Origin: Sphaerulina vaccinii
Lineage: Eukaryota > Ascomycota > Dothideomycetes > Mycosphaerellales > Mycosphaerellaceae
Direction: 5' to 3'
NCBI GenBank assembly: GCA_022570795.1
Contig: JAKUDP010000013.1
Location: 496,001-560,000, forward strand
Length of the DNA: 64,000 nucleotides
Each line of letters begins with the position of its first letter. Within the stretch, counting starts at the first letter, position 1. The notes under the pieces were generated by a model. That model was not told where the DNA came from. It saw only the letters and a program-made list of their open reading frames with translations, and did no database searches. A program made the position numbers and the translations under genes. This document shows, in pieces, positions 11,092-21,400 of the stretch.

Positions 11092-11490
11092 CTAGTTTGA
11101 CTCACAGCCTGCGCTTCGCATAGCATCTGCGATCTCACGCTCGTCTTCAGAAGTCAGCTCATCCGGGCTGAAATCAACCTCAGCCCATGGTGCCCTCGGC
11201 TGGATCATGCTATACAGCAAATCAATTTCCTCTTCGGAGAACAGACCCCATCGCAGCATGCCTTGAAACTCGTAGGGGTACCAAGGCTTACTGACATGTC
11301 TCCGAAGTTCTCTCCAGTAATCATCACTGTAACTCAGAGTAAAGTCATTGTCGAGGTGATCTCTAATACAGTCGCGCGCACACGAGTTGAAAAGAAGCCG
11401 GGTCGGGTTGTGGAGAGTGCACCTGTGCATATCCTTTTCGCAGAATGAGTCTCCATTCAACCTAAGAGAACATTCCAGTTCGCCAGACAT
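11092..11490 (-). CDS. Hypothetical ORF, possible C-terminal continuation of the ankyrin-type gene
   Basis: A 132-residue ORF with no domain I recognise (SDDYWRELRRHV, FSEEEIDLLYSMI). It lies in exactly the same frame as the upstream ankyrin-type gene, starting 12 codons after that gene's TAA (11529-11527). It may therefore be a detached C-terminus behind a nonsense codon, or an independent ORF. Against the continuation view, another frame just past the TAA reads FPIVDFEYGP, which resembles the C-terminal block of related fungal ankyrin proteins. Confidence 0.3.
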   Translation of the reverse strand: MSGELECSLRLNGDSFCEKDMHRCTLHNPTRLLFNSCARDCIRDHLDNDFTLSYSDDYWRELRRHVSKPWYPYEFQGMLRWGLFSEEEIDLLYSMIQPRAPWAEVDFSPDELTSEDEREIADAMRSAGCESN

Positions 11491-12376
11491 GGCCCATATT
11501 CGAAATCGACGATAGGGAATCGTGTCTTATGAGCGAGAAGAGTTATTGTAGTGGATGCCGCCGTCCAGTTTTCGCTCATTCTTCCCATAGTCGACTAAAT
11601 CCACCCCTGCTTCTTTCAGAAGCTCGAGCCACAGATCAGGGTCTCCTTCGTTTCGTTGTGTATCTAGGAATACCATGAAAGGAGTGGCTGAGAACTCTTT
11701 TGGTCGGTCATACATCGCATGCAGGTTGGCTCCGTTCCTGTAGAGAATTCGTGTCAATTCAATATATGTACAACCGTCATCAGAGGAGCCAGGCAAGTCT
11801 TTTGCTTGAAGATGTTCTGCAATGAAATGTAGCGCAGTCCCTCCGGCTGAGCTTGCTATTGCAGCCAGGCTGCCAGGATCCGCCTTGGACCCTGTAGATT
11901 CGATGAACATGTTCAAGTCGGCATGGTTGTTCATTGCCAATGCTCGGTCCATTCGCTCCAAGGGAGATAGAGTGGAGTAGTCGAAAGGCAGTGACTTCTT
12001 CACGAGCTTCAGTATGTCGACGTTGGGAATTTGTGTCCACCAGGCTGGAAAGTCGGGTTCTAGTAGCTCGTCGACCTCCGCTGCGTACTTATCGATAAGC
12101 ATCTCAAATAGCAAGTAAGTCATCCCCCCGTTCATTTCAGAATCACGACCTCTGGGTAGCAGCTTTTGAGCCTCATCATTTGTGCTTTCGAGATAGTAGC
12201 GGACAACTTCAAGTTGGGTGCTCGGGTCGCTTCTAAACAGATACTCGGCATACTATCACTGTCAGAGTACAATCACTTCCGAGTTCATCGCGGACTTACG
12301 TGACCGATACCATTGCCGCGCTCATCGATATCAAATGGCGAGGCCTGCCCGTTATCAACCAGTTCCAGGATGCCAG

Positions 12377-12386
12377 GCAGATCACC
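12377..12386. repeat. Target-site duplication, left copy
   Basis: GCAGATCACC, identical to the right copy at 12755-12764. Together they bracket the inverted-repeat element. Confidence 0.85.
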
Positions 12387-12754
12387 AATGATTAACATCA
12401 ATCACAATCACCGCAACTAGTTGGTTGATTGCAGGCGCAATTACAACCCAATCTAGGCCTCTAATTAGTTGCAATTAAGCCTATGAAAGTGCTTTTAGTT
12501 GCAACCGCCTGTTTTCGAGTCTGTGCGCACGCGTCTGCACGCGTTCCTTGCTAAGAGTACGCGTTCTAACCGGATCTGCGCGACTCGCCGCGGAAATGAG
12601 GCTGCTAGATTACCTAAATAGGCAATACCGGGCTCTAGCGAGGAGGTTGCAATTAACGCAATTAGCGCGTACTTTCACCTTCCGATTGCTAATCGGCCTT
12701 CAATCAACGCAATGTACCTCTTAGATTGGTTGCAATTGGTTGATGTTAATCATT
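12387..12754. mobile_element. Non-autonomous inverted-repeat element (MITE), Mutator-like by its 10-bp target duplication
   Basis: The ends are perfect 15-bp terminal inverted repeats (AATGATTAACATCAA and its complement), with a looser inverted repeat continuing inward. The element is 368 bp, AT-richer than its flanks, and contains several GTTGCAATT-like subterminal motifs in both orientations. It has no coding capacity. It is flanked by GCAGATCACC on both sides. A 9-11 bp target duplication is typical of Mutator-like transposons; hAT elements make 8 bp and Tc1 elements TA. It sits inside an ankyrin-type exon. Confidence 0.85.
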
Positions 12755-12764
12755 GCAGATCACC
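12755..12764. repeat. Target-site duplication, right copy
   Basis: GCAGATCACC directly after the right terminal inverted repeat. One copy belongs to the interrupted ankyrin-type exon. Confidence 0.85.
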
Positions 12765-13518
12765 TTTGCGGGCAAGCGTAAAAATGGGCGAAAAGCGTGA
12801 TACCACATTCCAGGCTCGAATACCAGCATCCCACCCAGCTTGTGATCGCTTGACTGACGCTAGCCATAGCTGAGACATGAACCAGGGTCTTATACGGAGC
12901 ACAAATCGCGTCTCTTTCCCCGTCCCTTTGCGACGACGCCGTTTCTGCACGAAGCTACTCTGGCTGCGAGTGGAGGTGGCCGGCGAGTACACATGAGAGT
13001 TCACATTTGAGGCTTCCACCAAACGCTTTATCAGTCCTACGTCAGCGACTATCGAGTTCAAGACTTGCTGGTCGGAATTGGTCTCGTAGTAATGGCCTGG
13101 GAACTATCAGCCGCTCCGGCTCACGACAATCAGTCATGGTGCTCATTCTGACCATGGACTATCAGATCACCGTTGTGTTGTCGTGCGCCATCCTTCGCTA
13201 CAATGTTGTTGTACACATGACTGGGGACAACCCGTCCGCCCTTTGTGCTGCCACAATCCGACACCTCGATCCCGTCAATGTACCCAATGCTAGCTCTTGT
13301 AGTCCCAATGTCGAGGTCCATGGCGGTCGTCTGTTAGCGGTCATCTTCTCCAATATGAAAAGTCCCAAAGCAACTGGTATGCAGTCGCAGCACAGCGAAC
13401 TGGCAATGTACCATCAAGTCAATGGCGACACAACTTGGCCATGGTTATGCCCCATCAAACTTGTACACGAGGGACACACGTTTGACGTTTGACGCTACAC
13501 GAACCCTCTGAGCACTGA

Positions 13519-14504
13519 CCATATTCACGTGATTCAAAAGAAGGATCCCATCTCACCTACGGTGCTCGCCTAGAACGAGCTGGTGGAATCCTCCCGACTG
13601 CAATCGACTTCCTCGACACTCGATTCTTCACCGAGCACCATGACTCTGGCTCTACAGCACACCAGTTGCCGGAACCTGGGCTTGTGCGCACTAAAGAGCC
13701 ACATGATAGCTACGGAACTGTCGCTTTTGAAGATCTAGGGCTGCTCGTCAAGTATGGACTAGATCACAGAGTCAGGATTGAGGAAGCGCAGACACTGCAA
13801 GCAATTCGACGAGCCTTTCCCCACGATGAATTACCCATTCCGGAGCTTGTTGCATGGAGAAGTGATGGTCATATCAACTTCATATACATGAGTCTCATTC
13901 CAGGCGTTACTTTGGAGAGTTGTTGGTGTACGCTAACTAACGACGAGCTAACCAACATCTGAAGTCAATTGCGAGACATGACCGACTTGCTGAGGTCGAT
14001 AGAACACGGTCCTGGAACTGACTCGTTTATAGGTAAGTGCCTCACTATTGATAAGCATTCGGGACTTCCAACAATGTTGCTGAACATCGCATAGGGTCTA
14101 TCAGCCGTACCAGAGTACAGGACGTCTACTTTCGAATGGACCCGGGAGCTGGACCATTCTCTACTGCGAAAGATCTCAACGACAGATTGAGGTTTCCCCC
14201 ATTCTACTGGATGGATATGTCTGATACATCATGGGATCCGTATAGCGCATGTTTGCGGGACGAGTACAATATCTGCTTTGCGCATGCAGATCTCCATCTG
14301 GATCACATCTTGATCTCTGATGAGCCAGGAACAAGGTCGGTAGCTGCCATCATTGACTGGGGCATGGCTGGGTGGGGTCCAGAATACTGGGAATACTGCA
14401 AGATGCTTCTTGGTACTGGCAATCATCCGTTCTATCAACATGGCTGGCTCTTCGCAGTTCTGGAGATGTACGATCTGGAGTTCGAAGCAGTTGGATTCTA
14501 CTGA
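13519..14504 (+). pseudogene. Aminoglycoside-phosphotransferase (APH) family gene with nonsense codons
   Basis: The frame is open from 13517 but has no ATG before the conserved part (ILPTAIDFLDTRFF). The kinase-like N-lobe follows (LLVKYG, then IYMSLIPGVTLE). A TGA at 13960-13962 interrupts the frame between LTNDELTNI and SQLRDMTDLLRSIE; the frame continues perfectly beyond it. A 62-nt intron (14033-14094, GTAAGT...CATAG) joins FIG to GSISR. The catalytic region is clear: FAHADLHLDHIL (Brenner-type HxDlhxxN, here with His in place of Asn) and IIDWGMAGWGPEYWEYCK. The frame ends at TGA in VGFY, with NSYAP after it, again suggesting a TGG to TGA change. Both stops fit C-to-T or G-to-A transitions. 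Fungal APH-like proteins are widespread small-molecule kinases of unknown substrate. Confidence 0.7.
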
Positions 14505-14877
14505 AACTCCTACGCGCCTTGATAATCATTTCTACGGACCTCAAGCCTCGCTAAAGTTTAGTATTCAGTGCCCATCCGATGCCATTGCCACCGTCGTCAC
14601 TGGTACATCAACATCATGGCGATCGTGTCCATGATCAAGGAGATGAGGATGCCTACTCACTGTAATTACATACCGGCTGGTCCGGGAAGGGAAAGAGATA
14701 CGGCGAACGGATCTTCGGTCCAAAATCGGACGAGTGAAGTGGTATCCGTCTTGCGTCACGATTCCTTTCGATACCTTGGAAAAGGTGGCATGAAACTTTC
14801 ACTATGACAGTATAACTACACACGTGCATTACCACGAATCGACAGACGAACTGGGCACCACAGCTTGCTAATACATC
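14505..14877. other. Intergenic region upstream of the amidohydrolase
   Basis: About 370 bp, no supported gene. It should contain the amidohydrolase promoter. Confidence 0.45.
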
Positions 14878-16204
14878 ATGTCCGAAAACTCCTTCATCAT
14901 CGAAGACGTACTCATCTTTACAGGCGACGACTTCATCGAAACAGGCTGGCTCGTAGTTCGAGATGGTCGGATATCAAAGATTGGATCTGGTGAATGTCCT
15001 GACGTGGACTCAAATCTGGTGCGAGTGTCGAAGCCTGGATATACTTTGATGCCTGGCTTGATCGACTCCCATATACATGGCCTCTTCGGCAACACAAGAT
15101 GCATCGAGCAGTCTTTACGATTCGGTGTGACAACTGTCTTAGACATGCACAATGAGCCACAGCATATCAAGAGCCTACAGCAAGTACGTGCTATCGAGTT
15201 CAACTTTCAGTACACAACTCACATCATTGCAGCTCGCTAGGTCCGACAAGACTCGCTACGCAGATTTCAAATGTGCGGGAGTCTCTGCTACTATCAAGGG
15301 TGGCTGGCCAGAAGCTGTCGTCCTCTCCCATGGTGCTACGCCGGAAGCGAGGGCAACTGTCAACTCATGGCCGAAACTTGAATATGCATCAGAAGCAGAC
15401 GCATACGTCCAGCATCAAGTCGACAATTGCGGAGCCTCTTACATCAAGCTCATGCATGAGGTAGGAGACACGATAGGGAAGCAGTGACCGCGTCCAACGC
15501 ACTCATTACAATCAGCAATCGTCCAGTCTGCCCACAGCCAAGGCCTGGTCGCAGTCGGCCACGCCTTCAGTCATGCAGGCGCAAAGGACTTGCTGGAAGC
15601 AGGTGTTGACGGCCTTACTCACATCTTCCTTGACGAGCCTCCCTCAGATGACTGGATCGCACTCTGTCAGCAGAACAAAGCCCATTGCAATCCAACTCTC
15701 ACGACATGCGGCTCTCAGACCGCCGAGAATCAGGACCTTCAGGTCAAATTCGCTTCTGATCCACTATCGCAGCGAATGCTCTTCGATACCACGCCACGAG
15801 AACCTCTCGGCATGGCAACCTCAAATGTCAGCTTGGAGAATGCGTACAGCAATGCAAAAGCTTTGTACAAAGCCGGCATTCCTCTAATCATTGGGTCGGA
15901 CTCATCTGGCCAAGCGAGAGGCACACAGTATGGGCTTGGAGTACATATGGAGATGTGGCAGTTCGTGCACAAGCTCGGAATGACCCCATTGGAAACCTTG
16001 AAGGCAGCTACTTCCATCATTGCTGACCGCTTTGGGTTCCAAGATCGAGGCAGACTCGAGAAGGGAAGACTGGCTGACATGGTGTTGATCAAGGGAGATG
16101 TGAGAGAAGTGCTTGCTGACGAGAAGAATCTGTGCTTATCAATTTGTGGAGCCTGGCGTGAAGGAGTCTCGGCCAATGTGTACCAGGAAGATGTCTATGC
16201 TTGA
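14878..16204 (+). pseudogene. Amidohydrolase (imidazolonepropionase-like) gene with one in-frame TGA
   Basis: Exon 1 14878-15183 is joined by a 49-nt intron (GTACGT...TTGCAG) to an exon from 15233 to TGA 16202-16204. The metal-binding motif LMPGLIDSHIHG is in exon 1. GGWPEAV, then ASYIKLMHE (putative carbamylated Lys), VAVGHAFSHAG, DGLTHIFLDEP, IIGSDSSG and the closing KGRLADMVLIKGD complete the metal-dependent hydrolase fold. The single lesion is TGA at 15485-15487 between DTIGKQ and PRPTHSLQSAIVQSAHS. Both sides are in the same frame and look conserved, so the stop is a point nonsense change. A 66-nt in-frame segment (15460-15525, GTAGGA...TCCAG) could in theory be spliced, but it would delete conserved residues. 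Enzymes of this group hydrolyse cyclic amides or prolyl bonds; the substrate is unknown. Confidence 0.72.
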
Positions 16205-16723
16205 GTCATTGCACACGACGTTACCTCCATGAAGGGGCCAGTGCTCCATATATGACACTCCACTGAAGAGTCAGGCCAGGCGAGCCCACGCGACATACGG
16301 AAACACCAATGATCTCACGCATCAAAAGGATCACACTGTTAACGTTCAGGACTCGGCCGTAAGCTAATACGGATCTCCGCATCTGACTTGGACCCGTTCG
16401 TTCCTTGGCTGCAATAATACCACGTTCGGATTGTCAAATCTGTCAGCGTAGAGGAGAAATAAGACAGGATATCGCTAACTGCCGCATGAAATGTGGAACT
16501 TATGGAACTCCATCAGCAGCCGTACACCATTCAATCATATTCAGCGCCAAGCAAGATCCATGCACTGAATACGAGACTGGTCAGAGCTGCCATGACCGTA
16601 GCAACAGCATTGTAGATATAAGCAATAGCTACGACTTCCGACGTCCCTCCTACTATGCTACTATGCTACACTTCGGCAGCAGATAAACAACACTGGCACA
16701 GAACATTTGTCAAGTCGAACAAG
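16205..16723. other. Intergenic region between amidohydrolase and flavoprotein
   Basis: About 520 bp with no supported gene. It presumably holds the flavoprotein promoter. Confidence 0.45.
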
Positions 16724-18131
16724 ATGGCCAAAACACTGTCCGTAGACTACCTTGTCATAGGTGCTGGTGCCATGGGAATGGCTTTCGTCGACACAATGCT
16801 CACAGACAACAAAGAGGCCAAGATCGCAATCGTCGACCGCTACGATTGTCCAGGCGGCCACTGGACAAGAGCCTATCCATTCGTGCGCCTCCATCAGCCA
16901 TCGCTCTTCTATGGCGTCAACTCGAAACCTTTCGAGCAAGAGAACACAATCGATCAGTCCTCCTGGAATCAAGGGGCTCTTCGAAATGGCGACTGGTGAT
17001 GAGGTCGTCGCGTGCTACAGCCAGCTCAAGGCACAGCGCTTCCTGCGAAGCGGACGAGTTCAATACTTTGGAAATGCTGAGTACATTGGAGACGGGATAT
17101 TCAAGTCTATCCATTCTGGACAGACATATCGCGTCGACCTACAGACGACAAAGATCGTCGATGCCACGTACATGCAAGTCATGGTACCATCTATGAGACC
17201 ACCTCCCTACAGAATCGCCGCAGACGTCACAGTAGTTTCCGTAGACGACCTTGCAAGAGTACCCAGAGCTTACTACAATTACACGGCAGTAGGAGCAGGC
17301 AAAACAGGCATCGATGCCTGTCTCTGGCTCTTAGCCAATAATGTCCCACCCTCAGCAATAACTTGGATCATACCTCGGGATGGCTGGATGTTCAATCGCA
17401 AGATCTTTCAGCCTGGAACTGATGATTTCCAGAAGAATCAAATGAACCAATTCAAGGCTATCATGACAGCGACATCGGCCGAAGAGCTGCTAGACCGGCT
17501 AGGCGAAGCAGGCTGTCTTGTACGTCTTGATGAAATGGTAAAACCAACAATGTTTCACTGCGGGACAGTTTCAGAAAAGGAACTCGAACAGCTTCGAAAG
17601 ATCAAAAGCGTGATTCGCACAGGCCGCGTAGTCGGAATTGAATCAGACCGTATCGTGCTAGAAAAAGGAACTCACAACTCAGCACCTGATGCACTCTACA
17701 TCGACTGTACTGCCAACGGCCTAGCGAGACGTCCTGCTGTTCCAGTTTTCCAAAGCAATACAATAACTCTCCAACCGGTACGAGTCTGCCAGCAAGTCTT
17801 TAGCGCGGCGTTCATTGCCCACGTTGAAGCCACTTGCACAAGCGAAGAGGCAGAAAAGAACGATCTCTGTGAACCGGTTCCTCATCCAGAAATCGCCACT
17901 GATTGGTTGAAGATCATGTCGCAGACAATGCGTAATCTGGTGAAGTGGCTGGCGAACCCAGAGATAGCTGCATGGGTGGCGAACGCGAGGTTGGATTACG
18001 TTCACCAGGTCATGCCGCTAGCCGGAAGTCTTGAGGATCGCAAAAAGGCTGCTGGGGAGAGTGTTGCGAGGTTAAGAGGCCTGGCAGATAAGTTGGAGTA
18101 TCTGCTCAGTACCATGGAGCAAGCAAGCTAG
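16724..18131 (+). pseudogene. FAD/NAD(P)-binding monooxygenase-like gene with a one-base frameshift
   Basis: The N-terminus reads YLVIGAGAMGMAF (FAD-binding GxGxxG), then CPGGHWTRAYPFVRLHQPS and YGVNSKPFE. At the G-run 16973-16976 the frame shifts: SSWNQG continues as LFEMATGDEVVA only one base later. The second frame then runs to TAG 18129-18131. It includes a second nucleotide motif VGAGKTGIDACLWLL, then WIIPRDGWMFNR and IYDCTANG-like YIDCTANGLA. Removing one G from the four-base run gives one continuous ~468-residue protein. The family is a fungal class B flavoprotein-like oxidoreductase of unknown substrate. The lesion is typical of a slippage indel, so a sequencing error must be considered. 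Confidence 0.72.
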
Positions 18132-18493
18132 GTGAAGCAGAGCTGATGGACTCGAAGGAGTCCAAAGTATATGATATGCTTATTACACTCGTATCTTGTC
18201 ATAAGCCACCCAACGATGGGCGAGCGGTATTACGTATATGAGCTAGTTAATCTCTCATGGCTAGTCCCTCCCAATGCTGAAAGGATGAATGCCATCATCA
18301 CGCCTTAAGCTATGCTTCCTTCTGCCTCTCGTCCATGCATGTACATCCCAATTCAGCAACGCTTACCACGCTCCACCCAAAACACCATGCTAATCCCGTT
18401 CAAAAGTTAGTCTACGAATGCCAGCCACTCCTGCTGCTCCGCCTTCGATCTCTGCCACAAGAACTTCAGGCCTGGGGAATCATTCCAGCACGG
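18132..18493. other. Convergent 3' region between the flavoprotein and raptor genes
   Basis: About 360 bp between two converging stops. No ORF or RNA recognised; probably 3' UTRs and terminators. Confidence 0.5.
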
Positions 18494-21400
18494 CTAGTAC
18501 TTGAAATTTGACCCAGACGTGATAGGCCCGCTTTCATCACTGTCTTTCACGATAGGCCGCCGAGTCGGCCACTCCTCGACGATACCATCTGCATTTCGAA
18601 CATGTCTTTCCTCATCAACATCGCACTTGAACAGGTTCACGTGGCCGTCGTTGACAGCCCCGCATGCTAGCATCATACGATGAGGATGAAAAGCTGTAGC
18701 AGTAATCGGAGCATTTTTCACACCACCTCCCAGTCCGCCAAGTCGCAGGTATGACATATAAGGCTCAAACTTCGAAAGAGGTTGAAGCTTGGTGTTGTAC
18801 ACGCGAATGGTGTGATCTTTGCCGCCTGTTGCGAAGACGGGGGCATGTTCGTGGACCGACAAAGTCCGAAGTGATCGAGGCTCGCGACTCTTGTTCTCGT
18901 TGGGCGTAATGTGATTGAGTGATGCACGCATTCTCAGATCCCAGAGACGAATCCCGCCATTGGACTCAGCTGAGATGAGTTCCCGCATGCCACCTCGCTG
19001 AAGATGTACTCCGACGATCCAGGACGTGTGTTCTTTCCATCCGAGTATCATAGTCTCAGCATTGGGTCTTCGCTGATCAAAGGCCTTGACAGAACCATTT
19101 CCAAAGCCTGCTACGAAGACGTTGCCCTCGACTTGGTCTGATGTGAGGCTTGTGATGCAAGCCGACGATCTCGTATGAATGTCATTGACACATAGTTCTT
19201 GTCCGACTTGCCACACTCTCACAACGCGATCGTCACCTGCCACGAGCGCCTTACCTTGACCTTGTTGCCAGTCGAAGACCAGACCACTAGTCCCGCCTGT
19301 ACTGGGCACAAGGTCATTGAGTGCTCGGAAGGAGGAGACATGTGTGATCTTCTTAAGATCATCGTAGTCTCTGTAGATCTTGATCACGCCGTCACTGGAT
19401 CCGACCATAAGCATAGCCATGTCGTCCTCATTGATGAACTGTAGTTCTGTGACCCGGCTGTTTCGTGGATTGCCATTGCTGAATCGTGCGAGTTGTTTCT
19501 CTTCTTTCCAGTCCCATACCGCGATACTGTCTCGGTCGTCGCTAGTCACTAAGTGGTCCTCGAACTGATGGAACACCATCTTCACTGGCGCTGCGCCAAT
19601 ACCGAAGTAGCCGCAAGGCTTGTCCCAGGGATTTGATCCAGCGGCCAACTTTAGAGGTTGAGTTGAGGCAATGATCTTGTCGTTACGGTTTCTCCTCCAC
19701 AGTCGCTCATTATAGTCCCTGGATCCTGGTTCGTCTGCCTCAGAGGGACGCATTTGTGGTTCCCGGAAGTACGAAGCTGACCAGTCGAAGAACGTTGATT
19801 TCAGAGGCAACTCTGGCAGTTCTGAAAGATCACGGCCTCGAAAGTACGGAGTGGGTGGAATCTTGGCAAGAGGCTGATGAGCCGGACCAGGGATGTTATC
19901 CAGTGCATCTGGCGGGAGCATCGCCGCATCGTGTGGCGTGAGCGGTCTCGACCTGTACGGCGTCGTGACATCGAAGCCTGAGCCGCGTCGAGTATGCGTG
20001 GGTGAATTAGGTGTGGACGCTTCTCCTCCAGGAGTCTTGGGACCCCAGCCGACCAGCTTTCCTAGTGCTTGTGCAACGCTAGCTGTTCTCGACAGAGCAA
20101 AGTAGCCATCTGCTTTAGATGAGATCGACGACGCCGAGGGACTCGGTGGCGTGTCAGGCCGTGGACCATGCCCAGCTGTGTGCACTCTGCTTAGCGGCTG
20201 AACCGCTGCGCCCATACTGGATGATTCCATAGTCGTTCTACGCTCTAGTTCGTCCAGCATTGCTTCAGCAGCGGGGCCAAGAGGTGAGTGCAGCAGTGTG
20301 TTAAGCACATAGTCCACGATGATGCCAGCATTGCGAGCGACTTCCGGATGCGGGTCAGTCGATAGACTCATCACTTGTCGCCACACTGCCCGGTACACAG
20401 TTCCTAATGAGTTGGACTGTCGCGGTATTGCCTTCGGGGCTCGTGACTCGTTGTCAGCAGCTGCTGCCGAGACACTGCGATGATGTGCAGCACGCACACC
20501 ACTAAGAAGTGGATTTCCAGGTCCGGCCGTGGTCAAAGTGTCAATGCTAGCCTCTTTCTGCATGGCAATGAAGTCGTCCGCAGCCTGTTCTCTGCCACAG
20601 CACTTGTCCTGCTCTTCTTGTAATTGCTCGAACGCAGCACACAAGAAGCGATTTACGTACTTCTTGACGTACTCGGAGTAGAACACGGTCAGCTCTTTCC
20701 GCACCATGATCGAGCCATCCATTCCCATGCTAATGATAACACCAACGAGAATCTCTTCCATATCCAGGACCTCACCATCGATGTCACCCGTAGCAATGAA
20801 GCTAGCTAATGCATTCAGCATAGCTGTCCGCACTTCCGGCACAGGATCGTGACTTCGATCACATATCCTCTCATGCGCTACATGCGCAACGAGGGCATCC
20901 TTCGCGAGCGGATAATCTCGGCAGAGGTTACTCAGGCACAACAAGCTGAATTGTCGAAGCAGAGGATTCTCCATATCGTGCAGATGTCCAAGACACTGCT
21001 CGATCAACTCCGGGTTGCTGTCAAGGACTGCTGCCTTGCCCTGTTTGAAGTCTTTGCAAAACATCGCGATAACAAAAACGCACATCGCGCGGTGTTCCGC
21101 GACATTACCCATCGGAATACCGTTCGTGGCGTTAAGAATGTTCGTAAAGTATGCGTAGCCTTGATCCTTCAGCAAGTCTGCTTGACAACTTTGATCGACA
21201 GCAAGTATGCGCGCCCAAATGAAGACCATGGGCGCCTTAAGCTCCATGGCCTGAGATTGCAAAAGCTTCAGCACATACGGAAAGATTCCTATGCTTAATG
21301 CGAGATTGACAGCCCATGGCCCGAGGTCGAGGAACTTGGACAGTAGCACCAGCGCTCTAAGTCGATGCACCTGACTAAGGAGCACTTGTAGAACAATTGG

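Larger units (their letters stand above)
11527..13321 (-). pseudogene. Fungal ankyrin-type protein gene interrupted by a transposable element
   Basis: Exon 1 13321-13153 (MDLDIGTTRASIGYIDG, IEVSDC, ARQHNGD), a 56-nt intron, exon 2 13096-12300, a 47-nt intron, and exon 3 12252-11527. The N-terminus (HVYNN...ARQHNGD) and middle (SQAGWDAGIRAWN, then SPIFTLARKGDL and LVDNGQASPFDID) match a large fungal family with N-terminal recognition-like region and ankyrin repeats; AGGTALHFIAEHL and ILYRNGANLHA are ankyrin units in exon 3. Exon 2 is broken by a 368-bp element at 12387-12754. Removing the element plus one copy of its 10-bp duplication restores the frame exactly (KGDLPGILELV). The frame then runs to TAA 11529. 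Without the element this would be a spliced gene of about 437 codons. The family's function is unknown. Confidence 0.75.

Noticed and set aside
13007..13492. 161-residue plus-strand ORF
   Set aside because: It is antisense to exon 1 and exon 2 of the ankyrin-type gene, whose motifs on the other strand are convincing.
13960..13965. Programmed stop-codon readthrough in the APH-like gene
   Set aside because: The fungal readthrough context is TGA followed by CTA; here the stop is followed by AGT.
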